A DNA stretch of 64,000 nt from Paenibacillus ottowii (GCF_006874425.1 NZ_VIJZ01000003.1:1-64000); one strand, 5' to 3'; counted from the stretch's first letter, positions 46,199 through 55,640 are shown. A program made the numbers and translations. The notes: generated by a model not told the origin, from the letters alone.

Positions 46199-48190
46199 TT
46201 AGTCAGCCCGCAGCTCCAGCAAAGCATCACGCAGCTCGGCGGCCCGCTCGAACTGTAGATTTTTGGCCGCGTCCTTCATTTCTGCTTCTAGGCGCTGAAT
46301 GAGGGATTGACGCTCCTTCTTGGAAAGTTTACCCGTCTCATTAGGAAGGTAATCATTCTTGGATTCTGCCGTCTTGGTTGCTTCAATGACATCACGGATC
46401 TTTTTACGGATGGTTTGCGGGGTAATTCCATGTTCTTCATTGTATTGAATTTGAATTTCACGGCGCCGTTCCGTTTCCTTGATCGCTTTATCCATAGAAT
46501 CGGTAATCTTATCGCCATACATAATAACACGACCATCACTATTCCGTGCGGCCCGTCCGATCGTCTGAATCAGAGAGCGCTCAGAACGCAGGAAGCCTTC
46601 TTTGTCCGCATCCAAAATCGCAACCAGCGATACTTCCGGCAAATCAAGGCCTTCCCGCAACAGATTGATCCCGATCAGCACATCGAAGGTTCCGAGACGA
46701 AGATCCCGCAAAATCGCCATCCGCTCCAACGTCTTAATCTCAGAGTGCATATACCGAACCTTGATGCCCACTTCTTTTAAGTAGTCCGTCAAATCTTCAG
46801 CCATTTTCTTCGTGAGTGTAGTGACCAGCACCCGTTCTTCACGTTCTATGCGCTGCCGTATTTCATTAATGAGATCGTCAATCTGCCCTTTGCTCGGACG
46901 CACCTCAATAAGAGGATCAAGAAGACCTGTAGGACGGATAATCTGCTGTACCATCGTATCGCATTTCTCCATCTCATACGGACCTGGAGTAGCCGATACA
47001 TAGATAATCTGATTTACTTTGTCCTCAAATTCCTCAAACTTCAACGGACGGTTATCGAGTGCAGATGGCAGACGAAACCCATGTTCAACGAGTACGTTTT
47101 TACGCGCTTGGTCTCCATTATACATCGCACGAATTTGCGGCAATGTAACATGAGATTCGTCGATGACGATCAGCATATCATCTGGGAAATAATCCAACAG
47201 TGTATAAGGTGTCGCTCCGCGCTCGCGGAATGTCAGTGGACCCGAGTAGTTTTCGACACCGGAACAAAAGCCAACCTCTCTCATCATCTCGATATCATAG
47301 CGGGTACGTTGCTCCAAACGTTGTGCCTCCAGCAGCTTCCCTTGCTCCTTCAGCTCTGCTAACCGCTCTTCCAGTTCACGTTCGATATTGACCAGTGCTA
47401 CCCTCATCGTATCCTCATGGGTAACGAAGTGAGACGCCGGGAAAATGGCAATATGCTCACGTTCACCGATCAACTCACCTGTAAGCACATTAATCTCGGT
47501 GATCCGTTCAATTTCATCTCCGAACAGTTCTACCCGTATCGCATTTTCTCCATGGGAAGCCGGGAATATCTCAACAACATCCCCCCGTACACGGAAAGTA
47601 CCCCGCACGAAGTTGATATCGTTCCGCTGATATTGAATATCGACCAAGCGGGACAAAATCTGATTGCGGGGTTTCTCCATGCCGACTCTAAGCGAGAGCA
47701 GCAAGCTTGAATATTCTTTCGGGGAACCCAAACCATAAATGCAAGAGACACTCGCTACAATAATCACGTCACGACGCTCAAACAGAGAGCTTGTGGCCGA
47801 GTGGCGAAGTTTGTCAATCTCCTCATTGATGCTGGAATCCTTCTCGATATACGTATCGGAGGAAGGGATGTACGCCTCCGGTTGGTAGTAATCATAGTAG
47901 CTGACAAAATAATCGACCGAGTTGTTTGGAAAGAATTCTTTAAACTCACTTGCCAGTTGAGCGGCCAAAGTCTTATTATGCGCAATAACTAGCGTAGGCC
48001 GATTCAGCTTGGCAATGGTCTGAGCGATGGTAAAGGTCTTACCTGTTCCCGTAGCACCTAATAGAGTTTGATGCTTCTTTCCTTCTGCAATTCCCTCTAC
48101 CAATTCGAAAATGGCCTGGGGTTGATCGCCCTGAGGTTGGAATTCCGACTGAATTTCAAAAGTCTTATCGCTAACAACGATATCACTCAT
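46199..48190 (-). CDS. uvrB: Excinuclease ABC subunit B, UvrB
   Basis: Damage-verifying, helicase-like subunit that recruits UvrC. The 663-aa protein has Walker A GATGTGKT near residue 41, the beta-hairpin region [29 protein letters not shown]-type motif VI ([12 protein letters not shown]) and the C-terminal UVR domain ([22 protein letters not shown]) that binds UvrC and UvrA. It precedes uvrA, the usual order in Bacillales. A short G/U-paired hairpin lies between the two genes, but transcription probably continues. Confidence 0.97.
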   Translation of the reverse strand: MSDIVVSDKTFEIQSEFQPQGDQPQAIFELVEGIAEGKKHQTLLGATGTGKTFTIAQTIAKLNRPTLVIAHNKTLAAQLASEFKEFFPNNSVDYFVSYYDYYQPEAYIPSSDTYIEKDSSINEEIDKLRHSATSSLFERRDVIIVASVSCIYGLGSPKEYSSLLLSLRVGMEKPRNQILSRLVDIQYQRNDINFVRGTFRVRGDVVEIFPASHGENAIRVELFGDEIERITEINVLTGELIGEREHIAIFPASHFVTHEDTMRVALVNIERELEERLAELKEQGKLLEAQRLEQRTRYDIEMMREVGFCSGVENYSGPLTFRERGATPYTLLDYFPDDMLIVIDESHVTLPQIRAMYNGDQARKNVLVEHGFRLPSALDNRPLKFEEFEDKVNQIIYVSATPGPYEMEKCDTMVQQIIRPTGLLDPLIEVRPSKGQIDDLINEIRQRIEREERVLVTTLTKKMAEDLTDYLKEVGIKVRYMHSEIKTLERMAILRDLRLGTFDVLIGINLLREGLDLPEVSLVAILDADKEGFLRSERSLIQTIGRAARNSDGRVIMYGDKITDSMDKAIKETERRREIQIQYNEEHGITPQTIRKKIRDVIEATKTAESKNDYLPNETGKLSKKERQSLIQRLEAEMKDAAKNLQFERAAELRDALLELRAD

Positions 48191-48398
48191 TGCCCTGCAT
48201 CACCCTTATCGTCTAAAATGAAAACATCATGTTTTTACACCAATCGAGCTTTAACGTCTTTGCCTGTAATTCTATGTCGATATTTCCCGAGCAATGATAC
48301 TTGGGAAATATGGTTGAATAAGAATGTTTGTTCCCGTATTATACCTCTTTCTAACCGTGGATGCAAACGATAAGTCTTGAATAGGAGTGAATTAAATT

Positions 48399-49226
48399 TT
48401 GGATATCACCATCGTATTGGGCATCATCGCCGGAATTATAGCATTAATCGGTGGCTTCTTATGGGAAGGCGGCCAATTTACAGGGCTGCTTCAAGGGACA
48501 TCAGCTCTGATCGTATTTGGCGGAACCTTCGCCGCCGTTGTGATCAGCTACCCTGCCTCCAAGCTGAAAACTATACCTACCGCTCTGCGGATGGCTTTTA
48601 GTCGTGAGGATAATCCTACGGAGCAATATATAGAAGATTTGGTTTCCATGGCTGCCACTTCCCGCCGATCGGGTGTGCTTGCGTTAGAACGCATATCTTC
48701 TGAGCATCCGAATGCATTTTTGCGTGAAGGTCTTCAACTAGTCATTGACGGCACCGAACAGGAGCAGATCAAGCAAATTTTAGAACTGGAATTAGATGCG
48801 ATTGGGCACAAACATGAGGGTTACGCCAAAATATTTGAATCGGCAGGCGGCTATGCTCCTACAATGGGGATTATCGGTACGGTCATGGGTCTGATCCATG
48901 TACTGGGCAGCCTGACCGAGCCGACTGCGCTCGGCCCTTCGATTGCTGTGGCTTTTATCGCAACACTTTACGGCGTTGCTAGCGCCAATCTGATCTTTTT
49001 GCCCATCGCGTCCAAAATAAGAGCAGCCAGTGAAAGCGAAATAATTACGATGGATTTGCTGCTGCAAGGTATTCTAGCTATTCAAAATGGAGAAAATCCT
49101 AAGCTTGTACGCAAAAAACTGGAGTTCTTTATCCGCTCGGAGCAAAATATAGATCGTAAACTGCCTCGTCGCTCACCTACAGAGAGCGCTTCTCCAAAGG
49201 AGGACTTCCATGAGAATGCGCGCTAA
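48399..49226 (+). CDS. motA: Flagellar motor stator protein MotA
   Basis: Inner-membrane stator subunit that converts ion flow to flagellar torque. The 275-aa protein has four membrane helices (two near the N-terminus, two around residues 148-210), a cytoplasmic loop with charged residues (RRSGVLALERI) and the conserved GGYAPTMGIIGTVMGLIHVL and GPSIAVAFIATLYGVASANL segments carrying the key prolines. Whether it is proton (MotA) or sodium (MotP) driven is not clear from the sequence. Start is TTG at 48399, 11 nt after AGGAG. It overlaps motB by 17 nt. Confidence 0.92.
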   Translation: MDITIVLGIIAGIIALIGGFLWEGGQFTGLLQGTSALIVFGGTFAAVVISYPASKLKTIPTALRMAFSREDNPTEQYIEDLVSMAATSRRSGVLALERISSEHPNAFLREGLQLVIDGTEQEQIKQILELELDAIGHKHEGYAKIFESAGGYAPTMGIIGTVMGLIHVLGSLTEPTALGPSIAVAFIATLYGVASANLIFLPIASKIRAASESEIITMDLLLQGILAIQNGENPKLVRKKLEFFIRSEQNIDRKLPRRSPTESASPKEDFHENAR

Positions 49227-50025
49227 GCGCCGTGGGCGTCAAGGCGGTGGTGGAGACCAACGAGACCGGTGGATGATCACCTATGCCGATCTGATCACCC
49301 TGCTGCTCATTTTTTTCGTCGTGATGTATGCCATGAGCAGTCTGGATGCTAAAAAATACGACGTCGTTGTTCAATCCCTCCAGGATACGTTCCACAAGGG
49401 AGATTCTATACTGGAGCAAGGCTCGGGCATTACGGGAACTGCCGATCGTTATACCAGCAAGAATCCACCTGCGACCAAGCAACCGGCCTCTAATAAAAAG
49501 GAAGCTGGATCAACCAAGCTCACCGAGCGTGAACAAGCCTTTCGCAAGCAGGAACAAGAGCTGCAAAACCTGATGGGTGTCATCCAGGAATATATTACAG
49601 ACAACAAGCTGCAAAACCAGATTTTCGTATCCGACCAACCGCGTGGCATTGTCATTACGCTGAATGACCGCTTTCTATTTGACCAAGGCAGAGCGGCACT
49701 CAAGCAGGGTTCGGCGAACACGCTATCCAAATTAGCCAGTCTGTTTCGAGATTTGAAAACACCGATTAGCATCGAGGGCCATACGGACAACATTCCATTC
49801 ACGCGTTCCTCTAACTCATCGACCTACAAGGACAACTGGGAGCTTTCCGGCGCTCGGGCACTGTCTGTACTCCGATTCTTTATCGACCGGGAGCAGCTAT
49901 CCCCCTCAGGTTTCCAGTATGCGGGTTATGCAGATACCCGTCCGGTTGGTGACAATAGCACCGAAGCAGGGCGACAAAAAAACCGCCGTGTCGAAATCAC
50001 TGTGCTGCGTCAGCTACAGCAGTAA
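49210..50025 (+). CDS. motB: Flagellar motor stator protein MotB
   Basis: Partner of MotA that anchors the stator to peptidoglycan. The 271-aa protein has an Arg/Gly-rich cytoplasmic start and one membrane helix beginning with the ion-binding Asp27 (ITYADLITLLLIFFVVMYA). A linker of about 90 residues is followed by an OmpA-like peptidoglycan-binding domain (SIEGHTDNIPF, LSGARALSVLRFF, GRQKNRRVEI). AAAGGAGG precedes the ATG, inside the end of motA. A terminator ends the operon. Confidence 0.94.
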   Translation: MRMRAKRRGRQGGGGDQRDRWMITYADLITLLLIFFVVMYAMSSLDAKKYDVVVQSLQDTFHKGDSILEQGSGITGTADRYTSKNPPATKQPASNKKEAGSTKLTEREQAFRKQEQELQNLMGVIQEYITDNKLQNQIFVSDQPRGIVITLNDRFLFDQGRAALKQGSANTLSKLASLFRDLKTPISIEGHTDNIPFTRSSNSSTYKDNWELSGARALSVLRFFIDREQLSPSGFQYAGYADTRPVGDNSTEAGRQKNRRVEITVLRQLQQ

Positions 50026-50032
50026 AACCCAA

Positions 50033-50077
50033 AAACCTCCCGAATCACGCAATAACGTGATAGGGAGGTTTTTTTAA
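50033..50077 (+). terminator. Terminator of motAB
   Basis: AACCTCCC...CACG and CGTG...GGGAGGTT form a stem with a 6-nt loop followed by seven T residues, 8 nt after the motB stop. Confidence 0.92.
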
Positions 50078-50257
50078 AACGTATCATCATGTTACGTGGC
50101 TTCCGCTCTGATGTAGACGCAGAACAATAAACTGTACGAACAATGTGGATAAGGGCGGCGTACAAGATGCAATAGAGATGATTTTGTTTATGCTATATCT
50201 CACTATGTATTAGAAGCCAAGGGGAGGTTAGATTTTATCTTGTCATGGTGCTTGATG

Positions 50258-50485
50258 CTAATAAGATAGGACGAGCTCGTGTTGCTTCTCTTGAATCTGT
50301 GAACTTTGGGATACGCTCTGTTGTCTACGATAGCTATATTTCCAATCGCTGTACTTATTAAGGAGTCGATCCAACTCCATAGACTTGGTCAGCACCCGTC
50401 GATCCTTCAAACCCACCTCTTTCGCCAAATCATTTAATTCTTTTCGCTTTTCTTCGATGCACTCCTCCAATTCTTGCCATTTCAC
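50258..50485 (-). CDS. Spo0E-like aspartyl-phosphate phosphatase
   Basis: A 75-aa helical-hairpin protein. The SMELDRLLNKY segment near residues 35-45 matches the SxxLDxLI signature of Spo0E-type phosphatases, which remove phosphate from the sporulation regulator Spo0A. The long first helix (WQELEECIEEKRKELNDLAKEVG) also fits. Start is GTG with AGGAGG 9 nt upstream. It stands alone next to the peptide-receptor array; a link to that signalling is possible but not shown. Confidence 0.85.
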   Translation of the reverse strand: MKWQELEECIEEKRKELNDLAKEVGLKDRRVLTKSMELDRLLNKYSDWKYSYRRQQSVSQSSQIQEKQHELVLSY

Positions 50486-50595
50486 ATCAATAAACCTCCT
50501 GTTCGGTGTGGTATTTACATTAGTTTACAAGCTGATACCTTCCCCGCAGGTTAAAAATATAATAAAACCCATTTCATCCCTTTAACGGAATGCAT

Positions 50596-50625
50596 CAAAA
50601 AAGCCAATCCAAATGAATTGGCTTT
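50596..50625 (-). terminator. Terminator after the signal-peptide gene
   Basis: AAAGCCAAT/ATTGGCTTT stem followed by a T run on the minus strand, about 22 nt after the small pro-peptide gene. It ends the receptor-peptide operon. Confidence 0.85.
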
Positions 50626-50646
50626 AGAAATACAATCTCTATTTCT

Positions 50647-50793
50647 TTAATGTCCATTTCCATGCCCATAAGTGCTATAGTTCCCGTTACCATGTCCGAA
50701 TAGATCCACATTAGCATTAATCGATTCTTCAAAACTAACAAAGCTAATTAGACTTAGTGCCAACAAGGAGAACATCGTTAATTTTTTCATCAT
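50647..50793 (-). CDS. aloP: Exported pro-peptide, AloP-like quorum-sensing signal
   Basis: A 48-codon gene overlapping the last 50 nt of the receptor gene. It starts ATGATG, 7 nt after GGAGGAG. Residues 1-27 look like a signal peptide (MMKKLTMFSLLALSLISFVS, then FEESINA). The 21-residue remainder begins NVDLF and carries GHGNG twice, ending TYGHGNGH. A secreted precursor encoded directly downstream of, and overlapping, an RRNPP receptor is the arrangement of Phr, AimP and the AloP peptides of Paenibacillus. The mature signal is probably a C-terminal piece of 5-10 residues re-imported to bind the receptor; which one is unknown. Confidence 0.72.
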   Translation of the reverse strand: MMKKLTMFSLLALSLISFVSFEESINANVDLFGHGNGNYSTYGHGNGH

Positions 50794-52165
50794 CTAATAT
50801 CTCCTCCATTATAAATTCATAATTCTTTCTATGCTGAGATGTGGAGTCTTTTCTGAACTTTTCGAACAAAGCAACACATTCCACAAATTTTGTTTTATTA
50901 TTAATATTTTTATAAAACTTTAGGCTTTCTAAAATAGAATCAAGACCTTGATCGATTTTTTCATTGCCTAAATAGTAAATTGCTAGTTTATAATGTAAAT
51001 CAGCATATCTATCTACAGTCGGTGCTAGCTGATAATAACCACTATCCAAAGAGAAACTATCATTAAAAACTCTAATATCCTCTGAAAATTCTGAAAGTAC
51101 GGCATCAATGCTAAATTTATGTTTAATAGCAGACTCAACAATAGTAAGCAAGCCAGGCAATACTTCAAGGGGATTTTTTTTAAGGAAATTAACATACGAA
51201 AGTAAACTTCCCTTTTCACCCATTAAAACCTTTAAATTAAGTTTATTTGCTTCTGCCCATAATTTAAGTAGTTCAACTTCTTCTAAACCTAATTCGTCCA
51301 GTCCTTCAAACCAGCCTAAATCAGCATAGCCATCAATATATTCCATTGCCTTTTCATACATTCCTTGTAGTTCCAAAGCATTGCCTTTAAGTAAATAACC
51401 TTGCCCATAGTAAACTACAAGTGGTCTTTCAGTCTCTAATTGTCTATACTTATTTATATTTTTTCGTTTTTGAATCTCATTTTTATACACAGTTGTTGCT
51501 AAGTTACGTAGCTCGTCAGCATACCTCTCTACCTCTTTCCATTGATGAAGACTAAAGTAGATATTAGCCAATTTCAACAAAGCATCCAAATGATAATTTT
51601 CAGGGAGTCTGTTACGATAGGGGATGAATCTTAAAACCGCTTCTAAGTTCCTTTCTAAATCTTGACCTATAGAAGCAACAAACAGTTTATAATGACTGAT
51701 TGCCAATCTCTCAGAGTGTTGGTACTTTTCATTTTCAACTACACATTCATAAAAAGGAATTGCCTCTTGTAGTTTCCCTTCCTCATAAAGCTCCTCTGCC
51801 AAAGCAAAGATTGTTGGAATATGGTTAAGATCCTCCATTAATCGGGATAGTACTTTCTCTACACACCTCAGATTTCCTATTTCTACACAACGTATAAGGA
51901 ATGGCTTAACTCTTTTCCAATGTGGTCTTCCATCATAAAAACATTCATCAACATATAGGTCATATAGCCAGCCCTCTGGATAATTAAGCGCTTTAGTAAT
52001 CAAGTCCATTTGTCGTACGGAGATAGGTTTAGGTGGATTTCCGTTAAGCATAGCACTAAAAATGCCCCGGTTAAGTCCCGTAGCTTGTCCAAAACTATTA
52101 AAAGTGTAGCCACCAAGTTTTAATTCTTTCTCAATTTCCGAACGAATCGTGGTTGTATTTTCCAA
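50744..52165 (-). CDS. aloR: RRNPP/AimR-like peptide receptor 1 (AloR-like)
   Basis: A 473-aa cytoplasmic regulator. Residues 1-70 contain an HTH (TIRSEIEKELKLGGYTFNSFG, then TGLNRGIFSAMLNG) and a conserved PKPISVRQMDLITKAL stretch. The rest is helical with TPR-like repeats (IPFYECVVENEKY, LLKLANIYFSLHQW, GYLLKGNALELQGMYEKAMEY). This matches AimR-type receptors, which switch DNA binding when an imported peptide occupies the TPR groove. The probable start is TTG 52165, spaced correctly after GGGGG and aligned with its paralogues; GTG 52174 is the alternative. It is followed by the overlapping pro-peptide gene. Targets are unknown. Two paralogues lie at 55675-57062 and 59690-60988. Confidence 0.8.
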   Translation of the reverse strand: MENTTTIRSEIEKELKLGGYTFNSFGQATGLNRGIFSAMLNGNPPKPISVRQMDLITKALNYPEGWLYDLYVDECFYDGRPHWKRVKPFLIRCVEIGNLRCVEKVLSRLMEDLNHIPTIFALAEELYEEGKLQEAIPFYECVVENEKYQHSERLAISHYKLFVASIGQDLERNLEAVLRFIPYRNRLPENYHLDALLKLANIYFSLHQWKEVERYADELRNLATTVYKNEIQKRKNINKYRQLETERPLVVYYGQGYLLKGNALELQGMYEKAMEYIDGYADLGWFEGLDELGLEEVELLKLWAEANKLNLKVLMGEKGSLLSYVNFLKKNPLEVLPGLLTIVESAIKHKFSIDAVLSEFSEDIRVFNDSFSLDSGYYQLAPTVDRYADLHYKLAIYYLGNEKIDQGLDSILESLKFYKNINNKTKFVECVALFEKFRKDSTSQHRKNYEFIMEEILDDEKINDVLLVGTKSN

Positions 52166-52345
52166 TAAAAACACCCCCGGCGTATTCAGATGATTTTAAA
52201 AAATCACCCTCCTCGACAATCAATTACAATATACTAGAAATTATATGAATATTTTGGATAATGGTCAACCCCTTTTCTACACTATTTTATAATATTATGG
52301 AATTTGATGTTATTAATTAAAATAATCCTCACAAGGACTAAAAAT

Positions 52346-52370
52346 TAATTAAATTACGGCAATTTAATTA
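52346..52370. promoter_or_regulatory. Perfect palindrome, candidate operator
   Basis: TAATTAAATT-acggc-AATTTAATTA: a perfect 10-bp inverted repeat with a 5-bp centre. It is in the region between receptor 1 and the broken XRE-type gene, about 180 bp from the receptor start. Spacing and symmetry fit a dimeric regulator site. What binds is unknown. Confidence 0.5.
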
Positions 52371-52416
52371 CCTTCACGCTTAATCCACCTTTTGTCTACA
52401 CTCATACTATAGGAGC

Positions 52417-52498
52417 GTGGATGTCTATGGAAACAACGAACTACTAGGAACGAAAATCCGCCAATTTCGAAAATTACATGGTATTACACAAGGACAGT
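52417..52498 (+). pseudogene. XRE-type regulator, N-terminal fragment
   Basis: From GTG 52417 the frame reads VDVYGNNELLGTKIRQFRKL, then HGITQGQ, the first helices of an XRE/Cro-type HTH (LGxKIRxFRKxxGxTQ). The frame then runs directly into the decayed IS end at about 52499 and the rest of the gene is missing. AGGAG is close to the GTG. Its transcription is divergent from receptor 1. Confidence 0.65.
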
Positions 52499-52586
52499 CC
52501 ATTCTTCGTCAGTTAACTCGTATCTTCGTCTCATGTACCTTATTTCACTAAATTTCTATGTGTTGTACAAGTTTGCGTACAGATCC
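52499..52586 (-). mobile_element. Decayed left end of the IS5-family element
   Basis: Read on the minus strand from 52586 this begins GGATCTGTACGCAAAC, a variant of the terminal repeat at 16468. It continues with sequence matching the IS through its transposase start (ATGAGACGAAGATACGAG) for about 88 bp, then breaks off in the XRE fragment. The inner boundary is uncertain by a few bases, as both sides share TCCTTG. Confidence 0.85.
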
Positions 52587-52658
52587 TTATTGATAACAAA
52601 GTAGGTTGAGTTTTTTTATGAGCGTGAGAATTTTGAAATTCACAAGCTAATATTAATC

Positions 52659-52692
52659 AGTAAAGCTGACCCCAGAAAGGATCAGCTTTACT
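52659..52692. terminator. Possible weak terminator hairpin
   Basis: AGTAAAGCTGA and TCAGCTTTACT form a perfect 11-bp stem with a 12-nt loop, about 33 nt after the stop of the minus-strand stalk-domain gene. There is no T run on either side, so termination is uncertain. Confidence 0.5.
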
Positions 52693-52724
52693 CTAATCAC
52701 CACTCTGCAAGTAAAAGTACTTTT

Positions 52725-53561
52725 TTACTTGTGAGTCTTTAGCGTTCGGCCCTTAAAGAGAACGTAGGACAGCTCATGTTTGATAATTTTCTTATTCTCT
52801 ATTGTTCTCACATAATCTATGTCATATTCGCGAGTTACAATTTCATCCTTATCTATACTGGGTCTTTTGCGATTTCTATTTTCCCCGGCCGTGCTATCGT
52901 CAGAAAAAATAAAAGTGGTATTTAAATCTTCAATGCCCTCACTAATCCTTTTCCCAGTAATATTCTTAGCTGTAATGTCCAGATGTATTTTTTCCCCCAT
53001 GACCAATTTGTACGATAACAACTGAAATGCACTTTCATTATCCACTTGTTCTCTAAAATGATCCAAATCTTCTACATTCTCCATCATAGGCGTCCTCATT
53101 AATTCTTTCCCGGAGAGGGAATACAGTTTATTTTGCTGGTCCCATTCCTGGTGTATGTCTAAGTGCTTAGTAAGTACACCTAAAGGGACAAACATCGCAT
53201 TTTTATAAAGTACAGGGACGGTATCCATCACGGACGTGCTCGAGTCGGTAACAATCTCAGTGGAGTTCATTTTAAACTCAACTTTGTGTGTTCCGAACTT
53301 AATTGTGGCCGTATTAGAAGTTGGGTTAAACATAGTCTGCCCCCCCAACAAATCATTAATGGATCTCAAAGGCACCATATAACGATTATTGTGATCAATA
53401 TAAGGGGCTTTAGGAGCTGTGAACAAGACATAGTAATTGTTAATCTTCAAAAATGGTGAACTTGGAGCTATACTCTGAGCTGACATTTTTCCTGTATAGG
53501 GTAGAGAAAAACAAAGTAACAATGCACCTATAAGCATAATTCTGAACAAAATCTTTCCCAT
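52725..53561 (-). CDS. Secreted stalk-domain protein (copper amine oxidase N-terminal type)
   Basis: A 278-aa exported protein with a signal peptide to about residue 29 (ending KMSAQ). Residues 35-150 match the PF07833-type stalk domain (NRYMVPLRSINDLLGGQTMFN...NAMFVPLGVLTKHL). The C-terminal 120 residues are charged and unrecognised. AAGGAGG precedes the ATG. It is 48 bp after the next upstream secreted-protein gene on the same strand, so the two probably form one operon. That operon is bracketed by two IS left-end remnants, suggesting acquisition as a unit. Confidence 0.75.
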   Translation of the reverse strand: MGKILFRIMLIGALLLCFSLPYTGKMSAQSIAPSSPFLKINNYYVLFTAPKAPYIDHNNRYMVPLRSINDLLGGQTMFNPTSNTATIKFGTHKVEFKMNSTEIVTDSSTSVMDTVPVLYKNAMFVPLGVLTKHLDIHQEWDQQNKLYSLSGKELMRTPMMENVEDLDHFREQVDNESAFQLLSYKLVMGEKIHLDITAKNITGKRISEGIEDLNTTFIFSDDSTAGENRNRKRPSIDKDEIVTREYDIDYVRTIENKKIIKHELSYVLFKGRTLKTHK

Positions 53562-53609
53562 AAAAAAAATCCTCCTTAAAAGAGAGGGGCTAGCAGCCCC
53601 TCACGGAAT

Positions 53610-54755
53610 TCAATCTAAAAATATATTATCTGTTTCCTCTCCTCCGTGTACGTAATCCACTACAACTTTACTCCGTGGCATAGAACAATAATCATAGGTT
53701 TGACTGTTTCGCCAAGGGATATTATCTTCTGAATTTGTACCAATATAGGATGTAGACCAACGAACTCTTCTGATGTAAGAACCATCATTATAGTCTTGTC
53801 GATCTTGTATCTGGCCTATACTTGTCGTTCTTTTGATAAGGTTACCATTACCAGTCGCAGTCCAACCTGGGGCCGACTCAACATAGGTTCTAGTTATCTT
53901 TTCACCGTCTGCATAACCTGTTAAAGTCAAGGCAATATTACCGTCAGAAGGAACATAAAATTTCATTCGTACTTCCTGATCAGGATCAAAGCGTGGCTTA
54001 AAAGTATAAGGGTTCTTTTCACCTTCAATGAGCATGAAAGGAGCCCAGTCATTATATTTTGTACTATGCTGTAAACCAACATCAACCGCCATATTGGTGT
54101 TACTCCAACCACCCATATAGATAAATCCAGTACTTCCATTATAACCACTATTATTATCACGAATCTCTCTAGCAGTTGGTAAATGAACTACTGTACTAGC
54201 CCATGCAAACCCTATATGTGACCATACCGAACGATAAGGCCCGTTTCTATGATCTCGACATTCAGGGAAGCTTGCGGAGTTAGTGCTAAAATCCATTGGT
54301 GTTACGGAGTGATTTCCCATACACGCCGGTTTAGGCTGTAATACGGGTAAAGTATATAAATCCCCCGTCGAATCTTTATACCTATTACTTTTATACGTAG
54401 TGTCAGTAACGGAAGTGAGAGACATATTATCTTTGTACGTAATGTCAGTTATGGATGTAAGGGATGAATCCGAGTTCTTATACGTAACCAGACTCACAGG
54501 TTCCAGGGGGATGACTTCCTGTCTTAAACTTTCCTTGTTAACCAGCACTTTGCCCGTTTCGTCTATGTATGTAACGTTTCCTCTGTCATCGGGGTCCAGC
54601 GAGTTGATGATGTCGCTCAAAATAGCATTATCTGAACTAGTCATCGACGGATTGATTAACTGTTCATTTTGGAGTGAAACTGCACCTGCTGAACAAGTTA
54701 GCGATAACGAAAGCATGCCTACAACAACACACGTACATAAACTCTTGACCTTCAA
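53610..54755 (-). CDS. Secreted protein, possibly YrpD-like
   Basis: A 381-aa exported protein with a signal peptide (KSLCTCVVVGMLSLSLTCSAGA). Residues about 90-130 contain an imperfect repeat (SSLTSITDITYKDN, MSLTSVTDTTYKSN). The second half is beta-rich; GFIYMGGWSNTNMAVDVGLQHS recalls the YrpD family of Bacillus secreted proteins, but this is a weak resemblance. Start is TTG at 54755 after GGGAGA. First gene of a likely two-gene operon with the stalk-domain protein. Function unknown. Confidence 0.6.
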   Translation of the reverse strand: MKVKSLCTCVVVGMLSLSLTCSAGAVSLQNEQLINPSMTSSDNAILSDIINSLDPDDRGNVTYIDETGKVLVNKESLRQEVIPLEPVSLVTYKNSDSSLTSITDITYKDNMSLTSVTDTTYKSNRYKDSTGDLYTLPVLQPKPACMGNHSVTPMDFSTNSASFPECRDHRNGPYRSVWSHIGFAWASTVVHLPTAREIRDNNSGYNGSTGFIYMGGWSNTNMAVDVGLQHSTKYNDWAPFMLIEGEKNPYTFKPRFDPDQEVRMKFYVPSDGNIALTLTGYADGEKITRTYVESAPGWTATGNGNLIKRTTSIGQIQDRQDYNDGSYIRRVRWSTSYIGTNSEDNIPWRNSQTYDYCSMPRSKVVVDYVHGGEETDNIFLD

Positions 54756-55021
54756 AATCCATTCATCTCCCTTAAATTTTTTGTCTTTACAATTTCATAA
54801 AAAAACACTATGATCCTTTTTTTGGAATTTCTCACGCAAATCTATTATGCGAAAAGATATATATTAAATCAAGATTTTATTATATTTACCACTAATCCTA
54901 CAAAATTGAATAATTGAGAGTCAGTGTAGCGATAACAGTCAATAAAAAGGGTAATAATGATTTTTTTCTTCCTTTTTAGAATTATATTTTTACTACGTAA
55001 CTCTCTATATACATTCTGCTC

Positions 55022-55640
55022 AGGGTCTGTACGCAAACTGTACAACACATAGAAATTCAGTAAAACAAGACCTATATGACGTAAATACGAGTTAACTTAC
55101 GAAGAAATGGACTCTTCTTTGCCCCCAACTGGAAAAAATAAGGTGTACGCCCGCTTATAGGCTGCGTCACATGCTGAATACCGTACTCTAGGTCGCTCGA
55201 ACCGGAGCGCCATGGCGAGATTTACCGGACTATTATGTGCCCAATGGCTTTTCGTCTACAGCTTTTTCTGGCGCTAGCAAATATCAGAGATAAATTTTTG
55301 AAACATGTTGCCATAGAGCCTGATTGGGATCAAATCATGATTGATTTCACCATTGTCCGCGTCCACCAACATGGAGCGGGCGCAAAAGGGAGCAAGACAA
55401 GCAAGTCATAGGACGCTCCCGCAGGGGTTAACGACCCAAATTCATGCTGTCGTGGACGCTTAGGCTTTTTATTCCAAGCAAACGCAATTGACGGGTGAAA
55501 CGCTCTTAGGATCCAGAAACCTATAAAGAGCGACACTTGATTGAATGTTTTTCAACAAAGTGAAGAACTATCTACGTCTGGCCACACGCTATGAAAAAAC
55601 AGCGAACATGTTTAAGGCTTTTTTGACTTTGCGCACGGTT
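55022..55640 (+). mobile_element. Degenerate IS5-family copy with internal deletion
   Basis: Begins GGGTCTGTACGCAAAC and follows the intact IS at 16468 through most of its length, including CCGGAGCGCCATGGCGAGATTTACC-type and GTCCACCAACATGGAGCGGGCGC-type segments. It has many point changes, stops, and a deletion of roughly 170 bp near 55467. The right terminal repeat is missing. It ends just before the stop of receptor 2. It cannot encode an active transposase. Confidence 0.9.
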
